Assembly (NCBI RefSeq): GCF_000374025.1 | Contig: NZ_KB893243.1 | Span: 62,001 to 126,000, forward strand | Reading direction: 5' to 3' | DNA: 64,000 nt | Source: Spirosoma panaciterrae DSM 21099 | GTDB lineage: Bacteria > Bacteroidota > Bacteroidia > Cytophagales > Spirosomataceae | Notes under the pieces: model-generated | The model's database searches: none | What the model saw: only the letters and a program-made list of their open reading frames with translations | Told to the model about the DNA's origin: nothing | Part shown: one piece after another, positions 16,438 to 23,949 of the stretch | Layout of the letters: each line of letters begins with the position of its first letter | How positions within the stretch are numbered: position 1 is the stretch's first letter | Translations under genes and position numbers: made by a program

Positions 16438-16794
16438 TTATTTGCGGACGTCTGGGATGAAATTGCCGGTTTTCTTCGAATACCGTTGCAGTTTACCCTT
16501 CTCATTCAACTTACGACCTGTGCGGGTAGGTTCGCCGGTGGCAGGGTCAACCAGTTTCAGATTGCTGATATGGATCGATCCTTCCGTTTTTTCGAGGCTT
16601 CCCTGTGGGTTCGAAGCCGTTGGCTTCAAGTGTTTGGTAATCATAGCGACGCCCTCAACCCGAGCACGATCTTTTTCTACGATTACTTCTTTCACAACAC
16701 CACGCTGGCCTTTCGAGTTACCGCCAATCACCAGAACGGTATCGCCCGTTTTGATGTGGAATTTGTGTTTCGGTAGCGTTACTTTCTTTTCCAT
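16438..16794 (-). CDS. rplX: 50S ribosomal protein L24
   Basis: 118 aa, at the long end for L24. The KOW motif is at the N-terminus ('IKTGDTVLVIGGNSKGQRGV'), followed by 'VEGVAMITKHLKPTASNPQG'. L24 is one of the first proteins to bind 23S rRNA during assembly and lies at the tunnel exit. Three bases separate it from rplN and 15 from rplE. Confidence 0.98.
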   Translation of the reverse strand: MEKKVTLPKHKFHIKTGDTVLVIGGNSKGQRGVVKEVIVEKDRARVEGVAMITKHLKPTASNPQGSLEKTEGSIHISNLKLVDPATGEPTRTGRKLNEKGKLQRYSKKTGNFIPDVRK

Positions 16795-16797
16795 TGC

Positions 16798-17166
16798 TTA
16801 CAGTACCTCTGGGGCTAACGATACGATTTTCATAAATTGCTTCTCACGCAATTCGCGGGCTACAGGCCCGAAAATCCGGGTGCCACGTGGCTCGTCGTTG
16901 TTGTTGAGCAACACGGCTGCGTTGTCTTCGAAACGAATGTACGAACCATCTTTCCGGCGTACTTCTTTCTTCGTGCGAACAACCACGGCTTTCGAAACCG
17001 TACCTTTTTTCATATTGCTGGACGACAGGGCTTGCTTTACTGTCACGACAATCTTGTCACCGACTGATGCATACCGCTTGCCTGTACCGCCCAGAACGCG
17101 GATAACCAGCACTTCTTTGGCGCCACTGTTATCGGCTACTCCTAATCTTGATTCTTGCTGTACCAT
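16798..17166 (-). CDS. rplN: 50S ribosomal protein L14
   Basis: 122 aa, the invariant bacterial length. Starts 'MVQQESRLGVADNSGAKEVL' and contains 'GTRIFGPVARELREKQFMKI', the conserved C-terminal signature. L14 makes the B8 inter-subunit bridge and is the docking site of the silencing factor RsfS. It is packed 3 bases from each neighbour. Confidence 0.99.
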   Translation of the reverse strand: MVQQESRLGVADNSGAKEVLVIRVLGGTGKRYASVGDKIVVTVKQALSSSNMKKGTVSKAVVVRTKKEVRRKDGSYIRFEDNAAVLLNNNDEPRGTRIFGPVARELREKQFMKIVSLAPEVL

Positions 17167-17169
17167 GGC

Positions 17170-17535
17170 TTACTTCGCCTTCTCGATGATTTCGACTAAT
17201 CTCCAACGCTTGTTTTTACTCAATGGGCGGGTTTCCATGACACGAACGATGTCGCCGATACCACACGCATTGTTTTCATCATGAACCGTCAGTTTCTTCG
17301 TTTTATTCTGAAACTTGTGGTACAAAGGGTGCTTTACCTTGCGGTCGATAGCAACAGTAATGGTTTTCTGCATCTTGTTGCTGGTCACCCGTCCGATACG
17401 CTCTTTCCGAGCGTTGCGCTCCGAAGCCGAACTAGCTTCGCTCGCTGCTGGAGCGGCTGCTGCCGGCTGTTCTGTTGTAGCTGCCGCTGGCGTGGTTACT
17501 TCTTCCTGCGGTGCTGGTGCTTGTTGCTCTTCCAT
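17170..17535 (-). CDS. rpsQ: 30S ribosomal protein S17 with N-terminal Ala/Pro-rich extension
   Basis: 121 aa, against about 84 in most bacteria. The OB-fold core starts near residue 42 ('ARKERIGRVTSNKMQKTITV') and is complete to the end. The first 40 residues are low-complexity Ala, Glu, Pro, Thr and Ser. No other ATG lies between the first codon and the core, and the spacing to rpmC (12 bases) fits this start, so the extension appears real. Its role is unknown; it would project from the 5' domain of the 30S subunit. Confidence 0.96.
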   Translation of the reverse strand: MEEQQAPAPQEEVTTPAAATTEQPAAAAPAASEASSASERNARKERIGRVTSNKMQKTITVAIDRKVKHPLYHKFQNKTKKLTVHDENNACGIGDIVRVMETRPLSKNKRWRLVEIIEKAK

Positions 17536-17547
17536 CGTCGTGTCTTA

Positions 17548-17742
17548 TTAGGCTTGCCGCGATTTAGCTGTCAGTTCCGTGTTCAGGCGAGCAATCCGTT
17601 TACGGCTCTCGCGGATGCGCATTGGGTTCTCAACAGGAGATACAGCATGCGCAAACTTCAATTTCAGCAGTCGGTCCTGTTCGGCACCAATCTCGGTACG
17701 AAGCTGTTCAGCCGACAATCCTTTTAAATCTTCTTTTTTCAT
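17548..17742 (-). CDS. rpmC: 50S ribosomal protein L29
   Basis: 64 aa. Starts 'MKKEDLKGLSAEQLRTEIGA' and carries the helical-hairpin signature 'FAHAVSPVENPMRIRESRKR'. L29 lies at the tunnel exit next to L23 and is a contact for trigger factor and SRP. It is flanked by rplP (20 bases) and rpsQ (12 bases). Confidence 0.98.
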   Translation of the reverse strand: MKKEDLKGLSAEQLRTEIGAEQDRLLKLKFAHAVSPVENPMRIRESRKRIARLNTELTAKSRQA

Positions 17743-17762
17743 TTTGTTCGTCGCTTAGGGTA

Positions 17763-18194
17763 CTATTCAGCGGTTTGCTCCTGATAATCGCGCCGAACCA
17801 CAAATTTGGTTCGAACGGGCAGCTTTTGAGCGGCCAAACGCAGGGCTTCCATACCCGTTGCCAGATCAACACCCGTCGCTTCGAACATAATCGTGCCGGG
17901 TTTTACAACGGCTACCCAGTATTCGGGAGCACCTTTACCTTTACCCATCCGTACTTCGGCTGGCTTTTTGGTAATTGGTTTATCGGGGAAAATACGAATC
18001 CAAACCTGGCCTTCGCGTTTCATAGCCCGCGTTACGGAGATACGAGCCGCTTCAATCTGACGAGCAGTGATACGACCTGGCTCCAGCGATTTGATAGCGA
18101 ACGTACCGAAGGAAATCTCATGACCGCGGGATGCGATGCCTGGAATCCGTCCTTTATGTTGTTTGCGGAATTTTGTTCTTTTTGGCTGTAACAT
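17763..18194 (-). CDS. rplP: 50S ribosomal protein L16
   Basis: 143 aa. Starts 'MLQPKRTKFRKQHKGRIPGI' and has 'IRIFPDKPITKKPAEVRMGK', the signature next to the A site. The Arg equivalent to the hydroxylated Arg81 of E. coli lies in this region, but no hydroxylase gene is nearby. A 96-base gap with a fold-back separates it from rpsC. Confidence 0.98.
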   Translation of the reverse strand: MLQPKRTKFRKQHKGRIPGIASRGHEISFGTFAIKSLEPGRITARQIEAARISVTRAMKREGQVWIRIFPDKPITKKPAEVRMGKGKGAPEYWVAVVKPGTIMFEATGVDLATGMEALRLAAQKLPVRTKFVVRRDYQEQTAE

Positions 18195-18212
18195 CTTTCT
18201 GTTATCAGTTTA

Positions 18213-18287
18213 AAGTTTCAAATGTCAAGTTCAAGGTTCGATTACGCGTGTAAAAGATGGAACTCGAAACAAGGAAACATGAAACTT
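18213..18287. repeat. Inverted repeat between rpsC and rplP
   Basis: AAGTTTC then ATGT (18213-18225, with a two-base bulge) pairs with ACATGAAACTT (18277-18287). Further imperfect GTTTCAAG/CGAAAC copies occur inside, so the 96-base spacer could fold into a long imperfect stem. Confidence 0.45.
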
Positions 18288-18290
18288 ATT

Positions 18291-19148
18291 TTATCGTTTT
18301 TGACCTCCGCGACCACCACGATCGTTACCACCACGACCACCACCGCCACGGCCACCCCGATCATTACCATCACGGTCACCCCGGTTGCGTCCACCACGGC
18401 CGCCCCGATCGTTCCCATCACGGTCGCCACGTGGGCCACGACGATCGCCCCGATCATTCGAAGCAGCAGAACGCTCACCGGCTTGTGCCTGGCTCATCAT
18501 GGCTGCTGGCGACAGATCGCGCTTGCCATATACTTCGCCTTTGAAAATCCACACTTTGATACCGATTTTTCCGTATACCGTCTGCGCTTCAGAGATAGCG
18601 TAATCGATATCAGCGCGTAGGGTATGAAGAGGTACCCGACCTTCTTTGTATTGCTCAGAACGGGCAATTTCAGCACCGCCCAAACGACCGGATACTTTCA
18701 CTTTGATACCCTGAGCTCCAACCCGAAGCGCCGACTGGATAGCCTGCTTCATGGCACGACGGAACGAAATACGAGCCTGTAGCTGCTGAGCAATGGCTTC
18801 TCCAACCAGTTTGGCATCAATTTCTGGCCGTTTGATCTCGAAGATGTTGATCTGGACATCTTTGCCCGTAATCTTCTTCAGCTCTTCTTTGATCTTATCG
18901 ACTTCTCCGCCACCCTTACCGATTACAATACCCGGACGGGCTGTGTGAATCGTGAGCGTTACGCGCTTCAGCGTACGTTCGATAACTACACGAGCAATGG
19001 CTCCTTTCGGAATACGGGCAGCTACATATTTCCGGATTTTTTCGTCTTCAACGAGTTTATCCGAAAACTCTTTCCCACCATACCAGCTCGATTCCCAGCC
19101 CCGAACAATACCAAGTCGCAGGCCAACTGGATTTATTTTTTGTCCCAT
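18291..19148 (-). CDS. rpsC: 30S ribosomal protein S3 with Arg/Gly/Asp-rich C-terminal tail
   Basis: 285 aa, about 50 longer than E. coli S3. Residues 1-210 are complete S3, including the type II KH domain ('GIVIGKGGGEVDKIKEEL', about 73-90) and 'IDYAISEAQTVYGKIGIKVW'. The tail from residue 226 (18291-18473) is almost only Arg, Gly, Asp and Asn and holds two copies of 'GDRDGNDRGGRGG' at 241 and 257. S3 lines the mRNA entry channel, so such an RGG-like tail could bind mRNA or rRNA (inference). The repeats probably expand and contract by slippage. Confidence 0.97.
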   Translation of the reverse strand: MGQKINPVGLRLGIVRGWESSWYGGKEFSDKLVEDEKIRKYVAARIPKGAIARVVIERTLKRVTLTIHTARPGIVIGKGGGEVDKIKEELKKITGKDVQINIFEIKRPEIDAKLVGEAIAQQLQARISFRRAMKQAIQSALRVGAQGIKVKVSGRLGGAEIARSEQYKEGRVPLHTLRADIDYAISEAQTVYGKIGIKVWIFKGEVYGKRDLSPAAMMSQAQAGERSAASNDRGDRRGPRGDRDGNDRGGRGGRNRGDRDGNDRGGRGGGGRGGNDRGGRGGQKR

Positions 19149-19154
19149 TTCTTC

Positions 19155-19547
19155 TTATTGTTCGTTTTCAGGGGTTTCTGCTTCTGCCGATTGCAACAGG
19201 GATTGGGCTGCGCTGTCGACTACGATTGTGATGTGGTTCGAGCGTTTCCGAATCCGGTGACCACGGCCCTGAGGGGCGGGGCGCAGACGCTTCAGCATAG
19301 GACCTCCATCAACAAAAACCGTTTTTACGTACAGATCAGCATCTTCAATCCGCTCATCTTCATTTTTCTGTTGCCAGTTGGCAACGGCCGACAAAAGCAC
19401 TTTCTGCAATACGGCGGCACCAGCCTGTGGCTGATATTTTAATAGACCCAACGCCCGGCTAACGCGCTGACCACGAATCAGGTCGGCGATTAACCGCATC
19501 TTACGGGGCGACGTGGGCACATCTCTAAGTCTTGCTACTGCTTCCAT
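19155..19547 (-). CDS. rplV: 50S ribosomal protein L22
   Basis: 130 aa. 'PTSPRKMRLIADLIRGQRVS' is the conserved N-terminal part; the beta-hairpin loop that reaches into the exit tunnel is seen as 'PMLKRLRPAPQGRGHRIRKR'. A short acidic tail ('AEAETPENEQ') follows the usual end. It is 6 bases from rpsC and 81 from rpsS. Confidence 0.98.
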   Translation of the reverse strand: MEAVARLRDVPTSPRKMRLIADLIRGQRVSRALGLLKYQPQAGAAVLQKVLLSAVANWQQKNEDERIEDADLYVKTVFVDGGPMLKRLRPAPQGRGHRIRKRSNHITIVVDSAAQSLLQSAEAETPENEQ

Positions 19548-19568
19548 TGTTTTATGGCTTGGGGTTCG

Positions 19569-19612
19569 GAGCAGGGGGCAGGGGATTAAAAATTACCCTC
19601 GTCCCAATGCTC
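19569..19612. repeat. GGGG-rich fold-back between rpsS and rplV
   Basis: GAGCAGGGGGCAGGGG (19569-19584) faces ACCCTCGTCCCAATGCTC (19595-19612) in opposite orientation; pairing is imperfect. The composition resembles the purine-rich spacers at 7342 and 27317. Confidence 0.4.
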
Positions 19613-19628
19613 AACGCCCTATGCTGAT

Positions 19629-19907
19629 TTATCGTTTGCCCTTGTCTTTCTTTGCGGTGTGCCCCCGGAAGTTGCGGGTTGGTGAGAACTCGCCAAGCTT
19701 GTGGCCTACCATGTTTTCCGTTACGTAAACCGGGATAAACTTGTTACCGTTATGAACGGCGAAGGTGTGGCCTACGAAATCTGGCGAAATCATCGAACGA
19801 CGCGACCAGGTTTTGATGACCGATTTCTTGCCCGATTCATTCTGTGCCTGTACTTTGTTGTCCAGACGGAAATCAATATATGGGCCTTTTTTAAGTGAAC
19901 GTGCCAT
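19629..19907 (-). CDS. rpsS: 30S ribosomal protein S19
   Basis: 92 aa, normal. Starts 'MARSLKKGPYIDFRLDNKVQ' and includes 'TWSRRSMISPDFVGHTFAVH' and 'KLGEFSPTRNFRGHTAKKDK'. S19 lies in the head of the 30S subunit near S13. Nine bases separate it from rplB. Confidence 0.99.
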   Translation of the reverse strand: MARSLKKGPYIDFRLDNKVQAQNESGKKSVIKTWSRRSMISPDFVGHTFAVHNGNKFIPVYVTENMVGHKLGEFSPTRNFRGHTAKKDKGKR

Positions 19908-19916
19908 TGTTATCTG

Positions 19917-20741
19917 TTACTTTTTGCGTCGGCTAATAATCATGCTTTCAGATGCCTTGTTCCGGTTACGGGTCTTCTGACCTTTAGCCATCTGACCGTT
20001 ACGCGAACGTGGGTGACCACCAGAAGCCCGGCCTTCACCACCACCCATTGGGTGATCGATTGGGTTCATAACCACACCACGAACACGAGGACGGATACCC
20101 ATCCAGCGCTTACGACCGGCTTTACCGATCACTACGTTCATGTGGTCGGGGTTTGATACCGAACCAACGGTTGCCATACCAGCACTTAGCACACGACGGG
20201 TTTCGCCCGATGGCAGACGCAGGATTGCATACTTATCTTCACGTCCGACCAATTGAGCGTAGGTACCCGCCGAACGAGCCATTGAGCCCCCTTTACCAGG
20301 TGTCAGCTCGATATTGTGGACAATAGTACCCAGTGGCATTTCAGACAGTGGCAGTGCGTTCCCTACATCGGGAGTAGAGCCTGTGCCCGACGTGATTTTC
20401 TGACCAACTGTGATTCCCTGGGGAGCGATGATGTAGCGCTTCTCACCATCGGCATATTGTACCAGCGAGATGCGGGCCGAGCGGTTGGGATCGTATTCTA
20501 CAGTCAAAACTTCGGCTGGTTGGCCGACTTTGTCGCGCTTGAAGTCAATAATACGGTAATGCCGCTTATGACCGCCACCTATGTAGCGCATAGTGCGGTG
20601 ACCTTCGTTGTTCCGGCCACCGGTTTTTCTGAGGGGCTCCAGCAGGCTTTTTTCCGGCTTGGAGGTGGTGATTTCCGCAAAATCGGGTGCCACGCGAAAA
20701 CGTGTACTCGGTGTTACGGGTCTTAGTTTTTTAACTCCCAT
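19917..20741 (-). CDS. rplB: 50S ribosomal protein L2
   Basis: 274 aa, normal. The peptidyl-transferase-proximal signature is present with its conserved His ('VVMNPIDHPMGGGEGRASGG'). L2 is needed for subunit association and peptidyl transfer. It follows rplW by 30 bases. Confidence 0.99.
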   Translation of the reverse strand: MGVKKLRPVTPSTRFRVAPDFAEITTSKPEKSLLEPLRKTGGRNNEGHRTMRYIGGGHKRHYRIIDFKRDKVGQPAEVLTVEYDPNRSARISLVQYADGEKRYIIAPQGITVGQKITSGTGSTPDVGNALPLSEMPLGTIVHNIELTPGKGGSMARSAGTYAQLVGREDKYAILRLPSGETRRVLSAGMATVGSVSNPDHMNVVIGKAGRKRWMGIRPRVRGVVMNPIDHPMGGGEGRASGGHPRSRNGQMAKGQKTRNRNKASESMIISRRKK

Positions 20742-20771
20742 GACTGATTAAGTGATAGAGCAAGGCTCGGT

Positions 20772-21059
20772 TTACAGGTCAGCGTAAATGTCAATTACTT
20801 CGCCCTCTGCAACCGTTACGATTGCTTTTTTCGTTGTAGGGGTTTTGCCCGATACAATGCGTCCGTTGATGTTTTTGCTGCGACGTTTTCCGAAAGTCCG
20901 GATCGTGTTGACAGACTCAACATTGACGCCATACATTTTCTCGATGGCTTTGCCGATTTCGAGTTTGTTGGCTTTCAGTTCAACCTCAAAAGCATACTTC
21001 CCCTGCTTGTTAAGGCCCGTCATTTTTTCGGTGACGATTGGTCGTTTCAGTACGCTCAT
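20772..21059 (-). CDS. rplW: 50S ribosomal protein L23
   Basis: 95 aa. Starts 'MSVLKRPIVTEKMTGLNKQG' and has 'GKAIEKMYGVNVESVNTIRT'. L23 at the tunnel exit is the main docking point for trigger factor and SRP. It begins 2 bases after rplD. Confidence 0.98.
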   Translation of the reverse strand: MSVLKRPIVTEKMTGLNKQGKYAFEVELKANKLEIGKAIEKMYGVNVESVNTIRTFGKRRSKNINGRIVSGKTPTTKKAIVTVAEGEVIDIYADL

Positions 21060-21061
21060 GA

Positions 21062-21691
21062 TTATTTCTCAAACAAGGTTTGGATGGTTGACAGCGCTTC
21101 TTCACTGATGAGCAGTTGATCGGCATTCATCAGATCGTACGTATTTACCTGCGCAGCGGTTGTTACTTTCGCCTTCTGAACATTCCGGCTCGACAGAACC
21201 ACATTCGTGTTTACGTCGGGCAGAATCAGGAGCGTTTTGCGGCCTGATAGTTTCAGATCATTCAGGAACTGAATGTAATCTTTCGTGCGGGGAGCTTCCA
21301 GCGAAATGCTGTCAATAACCGAAATGCTGTTAGCCTGCGCTTTAACGGCATAAGCCGATTGGCGAGCCAGCGATTTTACTTTTTTGTTCAGTTTGAAGCT
21401 GTAATCGCGGGGACGAGGTCCGAAAACGGTACCACCACCAACGAAAACTGGCGACTTGGCGCTACCTGCACGGGCACCACCAGTACCTTTTTGTTTTTTC
21501 AGCTTGCGGGTCGAACGGGCAACTTCAGCGCGTTCTTTTGCTTTGTGTGTTCCCTGACGTTGGTTGGCCAGGTACTGTTTCACGTCGAGGTAAATCGCGT
21601 GTTGATTCGGTTCAATACCGAAGATCTCTTCCGAAAGGGTGACCTTTTTGCCTGTGTCTTCGCCCTTGCTGTTATATACGATTACTTCCAT
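21062..21691 (-). CDS. rplD: 50S ribosomal protein L4
   Basis: 209 aa. The extended loop that reaches the exit tunnel is present ('RKLKKQKGTGGARAGSAKSP', then 'VFVGGGTVFGPRPRDYSF'). In E. coli L4 also represses the S10 operon by binding the leader of its mRNA and causing attenuation. That makes it a natural candidate ligand for the structured leader found here upstream of rplC (inference). It sits between rplC (3 bases) and rplW (2 bases). Confidence 0.98.
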   Translation of the reverse strand: MEVIVYNSKGEDTGKKVTLSEEIFGIEPNQHAIYLDVKQYLANQRQGTHKAKERAEVARSTRKLKKQKGTGGARAGSAKSPVFVGGGTVFGPRPRDYSFKLNKKVKSLARQSAYAVKAQANSISVIDSISLEAPRTKDYIQFLNDLKLSGRKTLLILPDVNTNVVLSSRNVQKAKVTTAAQVNTYDLMNADQLLISEEALSTIQTLFEK

Positions 21692-21694
21692 GGC

Positions 21695-22315
21695 CTACTT
21701 CTCGATAATTACGTATGAATTTTTAGCTCCGGGAACTGAACCGCTGATAACAATCAGGTTTTGCTCAGGCAGAATACGCAGAACACGCAGGTTTTGTACC
21801 GTTACGCGGTTACCGCCCATACGACCGGCCATACGAAGACCTTTGAATACCCGCGATGGGAACGAACAGGCACCAATCGAACCTGGGTGACGACCCCGGT
21901 TGTGCTGACCGTGCGTTTGACCGCCCACACCACCGAATCCGTGACGTTTCACAACGCCTTGGAAACCACGACCTTTTGCTGTTCCGACTACATCAACGAA
22001 GTCAGATTCAGTAAATACATCGGCTACCGTAAGTGTATCGCCCAGATTCAGCTCCTGCTCGAATTCTTTGAATTCAACCAGTTTGCGTTTAGGCGTGGTA
22101 CCCGCTTTCTTGAAGTGGCCCAACTCCGGCTTGTTGCTGTGCTTTTCTTTCTTCTCGCCATAACCAAGCTGCACGGCTTTGTAGCCATCTTTCTCGATGC
22201 TACGTACTTGTGTTACGACACAGGGACCCGTTTCAATGACTGTACATGCCAGAGCCTGCCCGTCCGCATTGTACACACTGGTCATCCCGATTTTCTTGCC
22301 AATTAAACCAGACAT
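21695..22315 (-). CDS. rplC: 50S ribosomal protein L3, first gene of the cluster
   Basis: 206 aa. Starts 'MSGLIGKKIGMTSVYNADGQ'; the loop that approaches the peptidyl transferase centre reads 'GRHPGSIGACSFPSRVFKG'. In E. coli the corresponding region carries a methylated Gln (PrmB target) which appears replaced here. It is the first gene of the S10-like block: rpsJ, which usually precedes it, is absent, and the upstream 317 bases form a putative regulatory leader. Confidence 0.98.
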   Translation of the reverse strand: MSGLIGKKIGMTSVYNADGQALACTVIETGPCVVTQVRSIEKDGYKAVQLGYGEKKEKHSNKPELGHFKKAGTTPKRKLVEFKEFEQELNLGDTLTVADVFTESDFVDVVGTAKGRGFQGVVKRHGFGGVGGQTHGQHNRGRHPGSIGACSFPSRVFKGLRMAGRMGGNRVTVQNLRVLRILPEQNLIVISGSVPGAKNSYVIIEK

Positions 22316-22386
22316 TTGTGTTTGTTTAAAGTAAGCAGGTAAAATTTAGATACGCTTTTCCAACCCGGACCTTCCGAATCGGGCCG

Positions 22387-22394
22387 CAAAATTA
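22387..22394 (-). promoter_or_regulatory. Candidate second -7 box upstream of rplC
   Basis: The minus strand reads TAATTTTG, downstream of the terminator hairpin and 72 bases before rplC. If used, it would bypass the attenuator. No clear -33 TTTG is present at the usual distance. Confidence 0.4.
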
Positions 22395-22451
22395 GACAAA
22401 TAATCAGACGAATCCTATATCTGCTTAAAAATCAGCCCCTGAAACAACAAA

Positions 22452-22480
22452 AAAGGTCGGGCGCACTGCACCTGACCTTT
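22452..22480 (-). terminator. Intrinsic terminator hairpin inside the rplC leader
   Basis: On the minus strand AAAGGTC / GACCTTT (7 bp), an A-C mismatch, then GGTGC / GCGCC (5 bp with one G-U) around loop AGT, followed by TTTTTTGTTGTTT. It could end transcripts from the hydrolase gene upstream or act as an attenuator for the ribosomal cluster. Confidence 0.75.
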
Positions 22481-22598
22481 CACGGACATACAAAACCTTG
22501 GCTTGCAAGGCTTGTTTGCCCAAAAGTCAGGTGTGGTTTCCACAGAAGCAGACCTTCACCCTCGTATGTTGTTGATTCGTGTTTCGAGTTTGGGAGTG

Positions 22599-22606
22599 CA
22601 AAATTA
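22599..22606 (-). promoter_or_regulatory. Candidate promoter (-7 box) of the ribosomal leader
   Basis: The minus strand reads TAATTTTG, matching TAnnTTTG, 27 bases after the stop codon of the upstream hydrolase gene and about 285 bases before rplC. The -33 element is not obvious. Confidence 0.5.
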
Positions 22607-22632
22607 GAAAATAGTTGTGAGAAATAGAAAAA

Positions 22633-23691
22633 TTATTTTAAAGAAGTTTTGATTCTTTTTTGGTCGAGCCAGTCCATCCAATCTTTGGCGACAGCTTCGC
22701 CATTGTATTCTTTATCAATAATTTGCCCGTTCGTATCGCGTTTCAGTTTGAAAAACTGATGGTCGTGGTCGTGATAGGCTTTGAGAGTAAGGTTAGTTTT
22801 GCCCAGCTCAATAAATTCTAAGGGGAGATAATCAAGACCAATGGCGATTTCTCTGTCGGCTGTACCGTAAGCAATGTATAAGGGAGTATTGATCCGTAAC
22901 AGATTATCCAGATTGCGAATTGAAAAAGATTTCCAGGCCCGGTATGTATCGGCGGGCGCATTGGTTAGTGCCGTAGGATGTTTCTGAATGTCTGCCCACC
23001 AGGCATATAAGGACTCAATCTGTTTTTGGCCGTCTTCTGGGCTTAGTTGACCTTTTTCAGTCTGTTGACGTATATCAAAAATTGGATTCTCAAAACGTCG
23101 ACCGACGTGGCCCGAAAACAGAATCGTGTGGGTTATATGCCGATTATAATTGGCTACCAAATCGGCTCCCACTGTAAACCCCTCTGAACCACCACAGAAT
23201 ACCACTTTACGCGTATCGACCCACGGCTGTTTGATCAGGAAATTGATAACCTGATTGCACTGGGCTACATACCGTTCGCGGTAGTTGTTTTCGGTGTATT
23301 TCTGGCTGATGTACTCAGGTGTTGGTTTGCCTGTACGCATCGCTTCCTGATAACTGTCCAGAAACTGCTGCGTAGCTACTAGGCGGACGCCCGGTTTCTG
23401 CACCATAACAAAATGATACGAGTCTTTATACGTTCGAAAATGAAACGGGGAGGCTATGAGGTAATACTTGCCACTATCCTGAACAATAAGAGGCATTGGC
23501 TGTGAGCCCTGCCGAAACAGGAATAGCGGTTTTTTGACCTTTAGGTCTTCCTGAGTGCCAAAAATGATAAAAGTAGTGGTGTCTTTTCCGTCGGGCAGAT
23601 GGAATACCTGACATAGCTGGTCAAGTTGGGCAGTTTGTCCGTGTGCTTGAGAGACTGTCCAAAGAGAGAGAAAAAATAGCAATTGTTTCAT
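22633..23691 (-). CDS. Secreted alpha/beta-hydrolase-like protein
   Basis: 352 aa from the ATG at 23691, which gives a clean signal peptide ('MKQLLFFLSLWTVSQAHGQT'); an in-frame ATG at 23715 would put eight polar residues in front. The fold of an alpha/beta hydrolase is visible: nucleophile elbow 'FCGGSEG' near residue 168, acid 'YGTADREI' near 285 and His in 'HDHDHQFF' near 310. The substrate is unknown; esterase or peptidase activity is possible. A perfect 8-bp hairpin sits just before the start codon. Confidence 0.8.
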   Translation of the reverse strand: MKQLLFFLSLWTVSQAHGQTAQLDQLCQVFHLPDGKDTTTFIIFGTQEDLKVKKPLFLFRQGSQPMPLIVQDSGKYYLIASPFHFRTYKDSYHFVMVQKPGVRLVATQQFLDSYQEAMRTGKPTPEYISQKYTENNYRERYVAQCNQVINFLIKQPWVDTRKVVFCGGSEGFTVGADLVANYNRHITHTILFSGHVGRRFENPIFDIRQQTEKGQLSPEDGQKQIESLYAWWADIQKHPTALTNAPADTYRAWKSFSIRNLDNLLRINTPLYIAYGTADREIAIGLDYLPLEFIELGKTNLTLKAYHDHDHQFFKLKRDTNGQIIDKEYNGEAVAKDWMDWLDQKRIKTSLK

Positions 23692-23692
23692 G

Positions 23693-23715
23693 TTGCCTGA
23701 TTTTGTGTCAGGCAA
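23693..23715 (-). promoter_or_regulatory. Hairpin immediately upstream of the hydrolase start
   Basis: TTGCCTGA (23693-23700) and TCAGGCAA (23708-23715) form a perfect 8-bp stem with a 7-base loop, ending one base before the ATG at 23691. In mRNA it could hinder initiation; as DNA it could be a repressor site. Confidence 0.45.
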
Positions 23716-23949
23716 ATCAGGGTGTTTTTCGGGAGAGAGCGTGCAGATTTAACATTTGTTGAGGTTTTTTAACAGTTAGCAACAACTAGTTTATCGCTAC
23801 AGGGCTTTGAATGTTTGTTGTCAAAATAGATGAATAATACATCATTACGACCAGGCATCAGGTCCATATACAAATAAAATTACTTGCTGCGGTGCGCAAT
23901 TCTCCTATAATCTACGTTATTTCGCAGAGAGTCAAGTTAGTTCATCTGA

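Larger units (their letters stand above)
22316..22593 (-). promoter_or_regulatory. Candidate attenuator leader of the ribosomal cluster
   Basis: This 317-base gap has no convincing gene. Read on the minus strand from a -7 box at 22606-22599, the RNA can form: stem A (AAGGUC at 22556-22551 with GACUUU at 22528-22523) capped by UGUGG-AAA-CCACA (22544-22532); stem B (22515-22490, about 10 bp with one bulge); and a terminator hairpin (22480-22452) followed by a U-rich stretch. CCUGACUUUU (22531-22522) can instead pair with AAAGGUCAGG (22480-22471) over 10 bases, which would destroy the terminator. Such mutually exclusive pairings are the mark of transcription attenuation. Confidence 0.55.

Noticed and set aside
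16442..17284. A 280-codon open frame on the plus strand across rplX, rplN and part of rpsQ
   Set aside because: It is antisense to three intact ribosomal protein genes. The frame is open only because of the codon bias of the real genes.
21761..22306. A 181-codon plus-strand frame across rplC
   Set aside because: Antisense shadow of rplC, low-complexity product with no family features.
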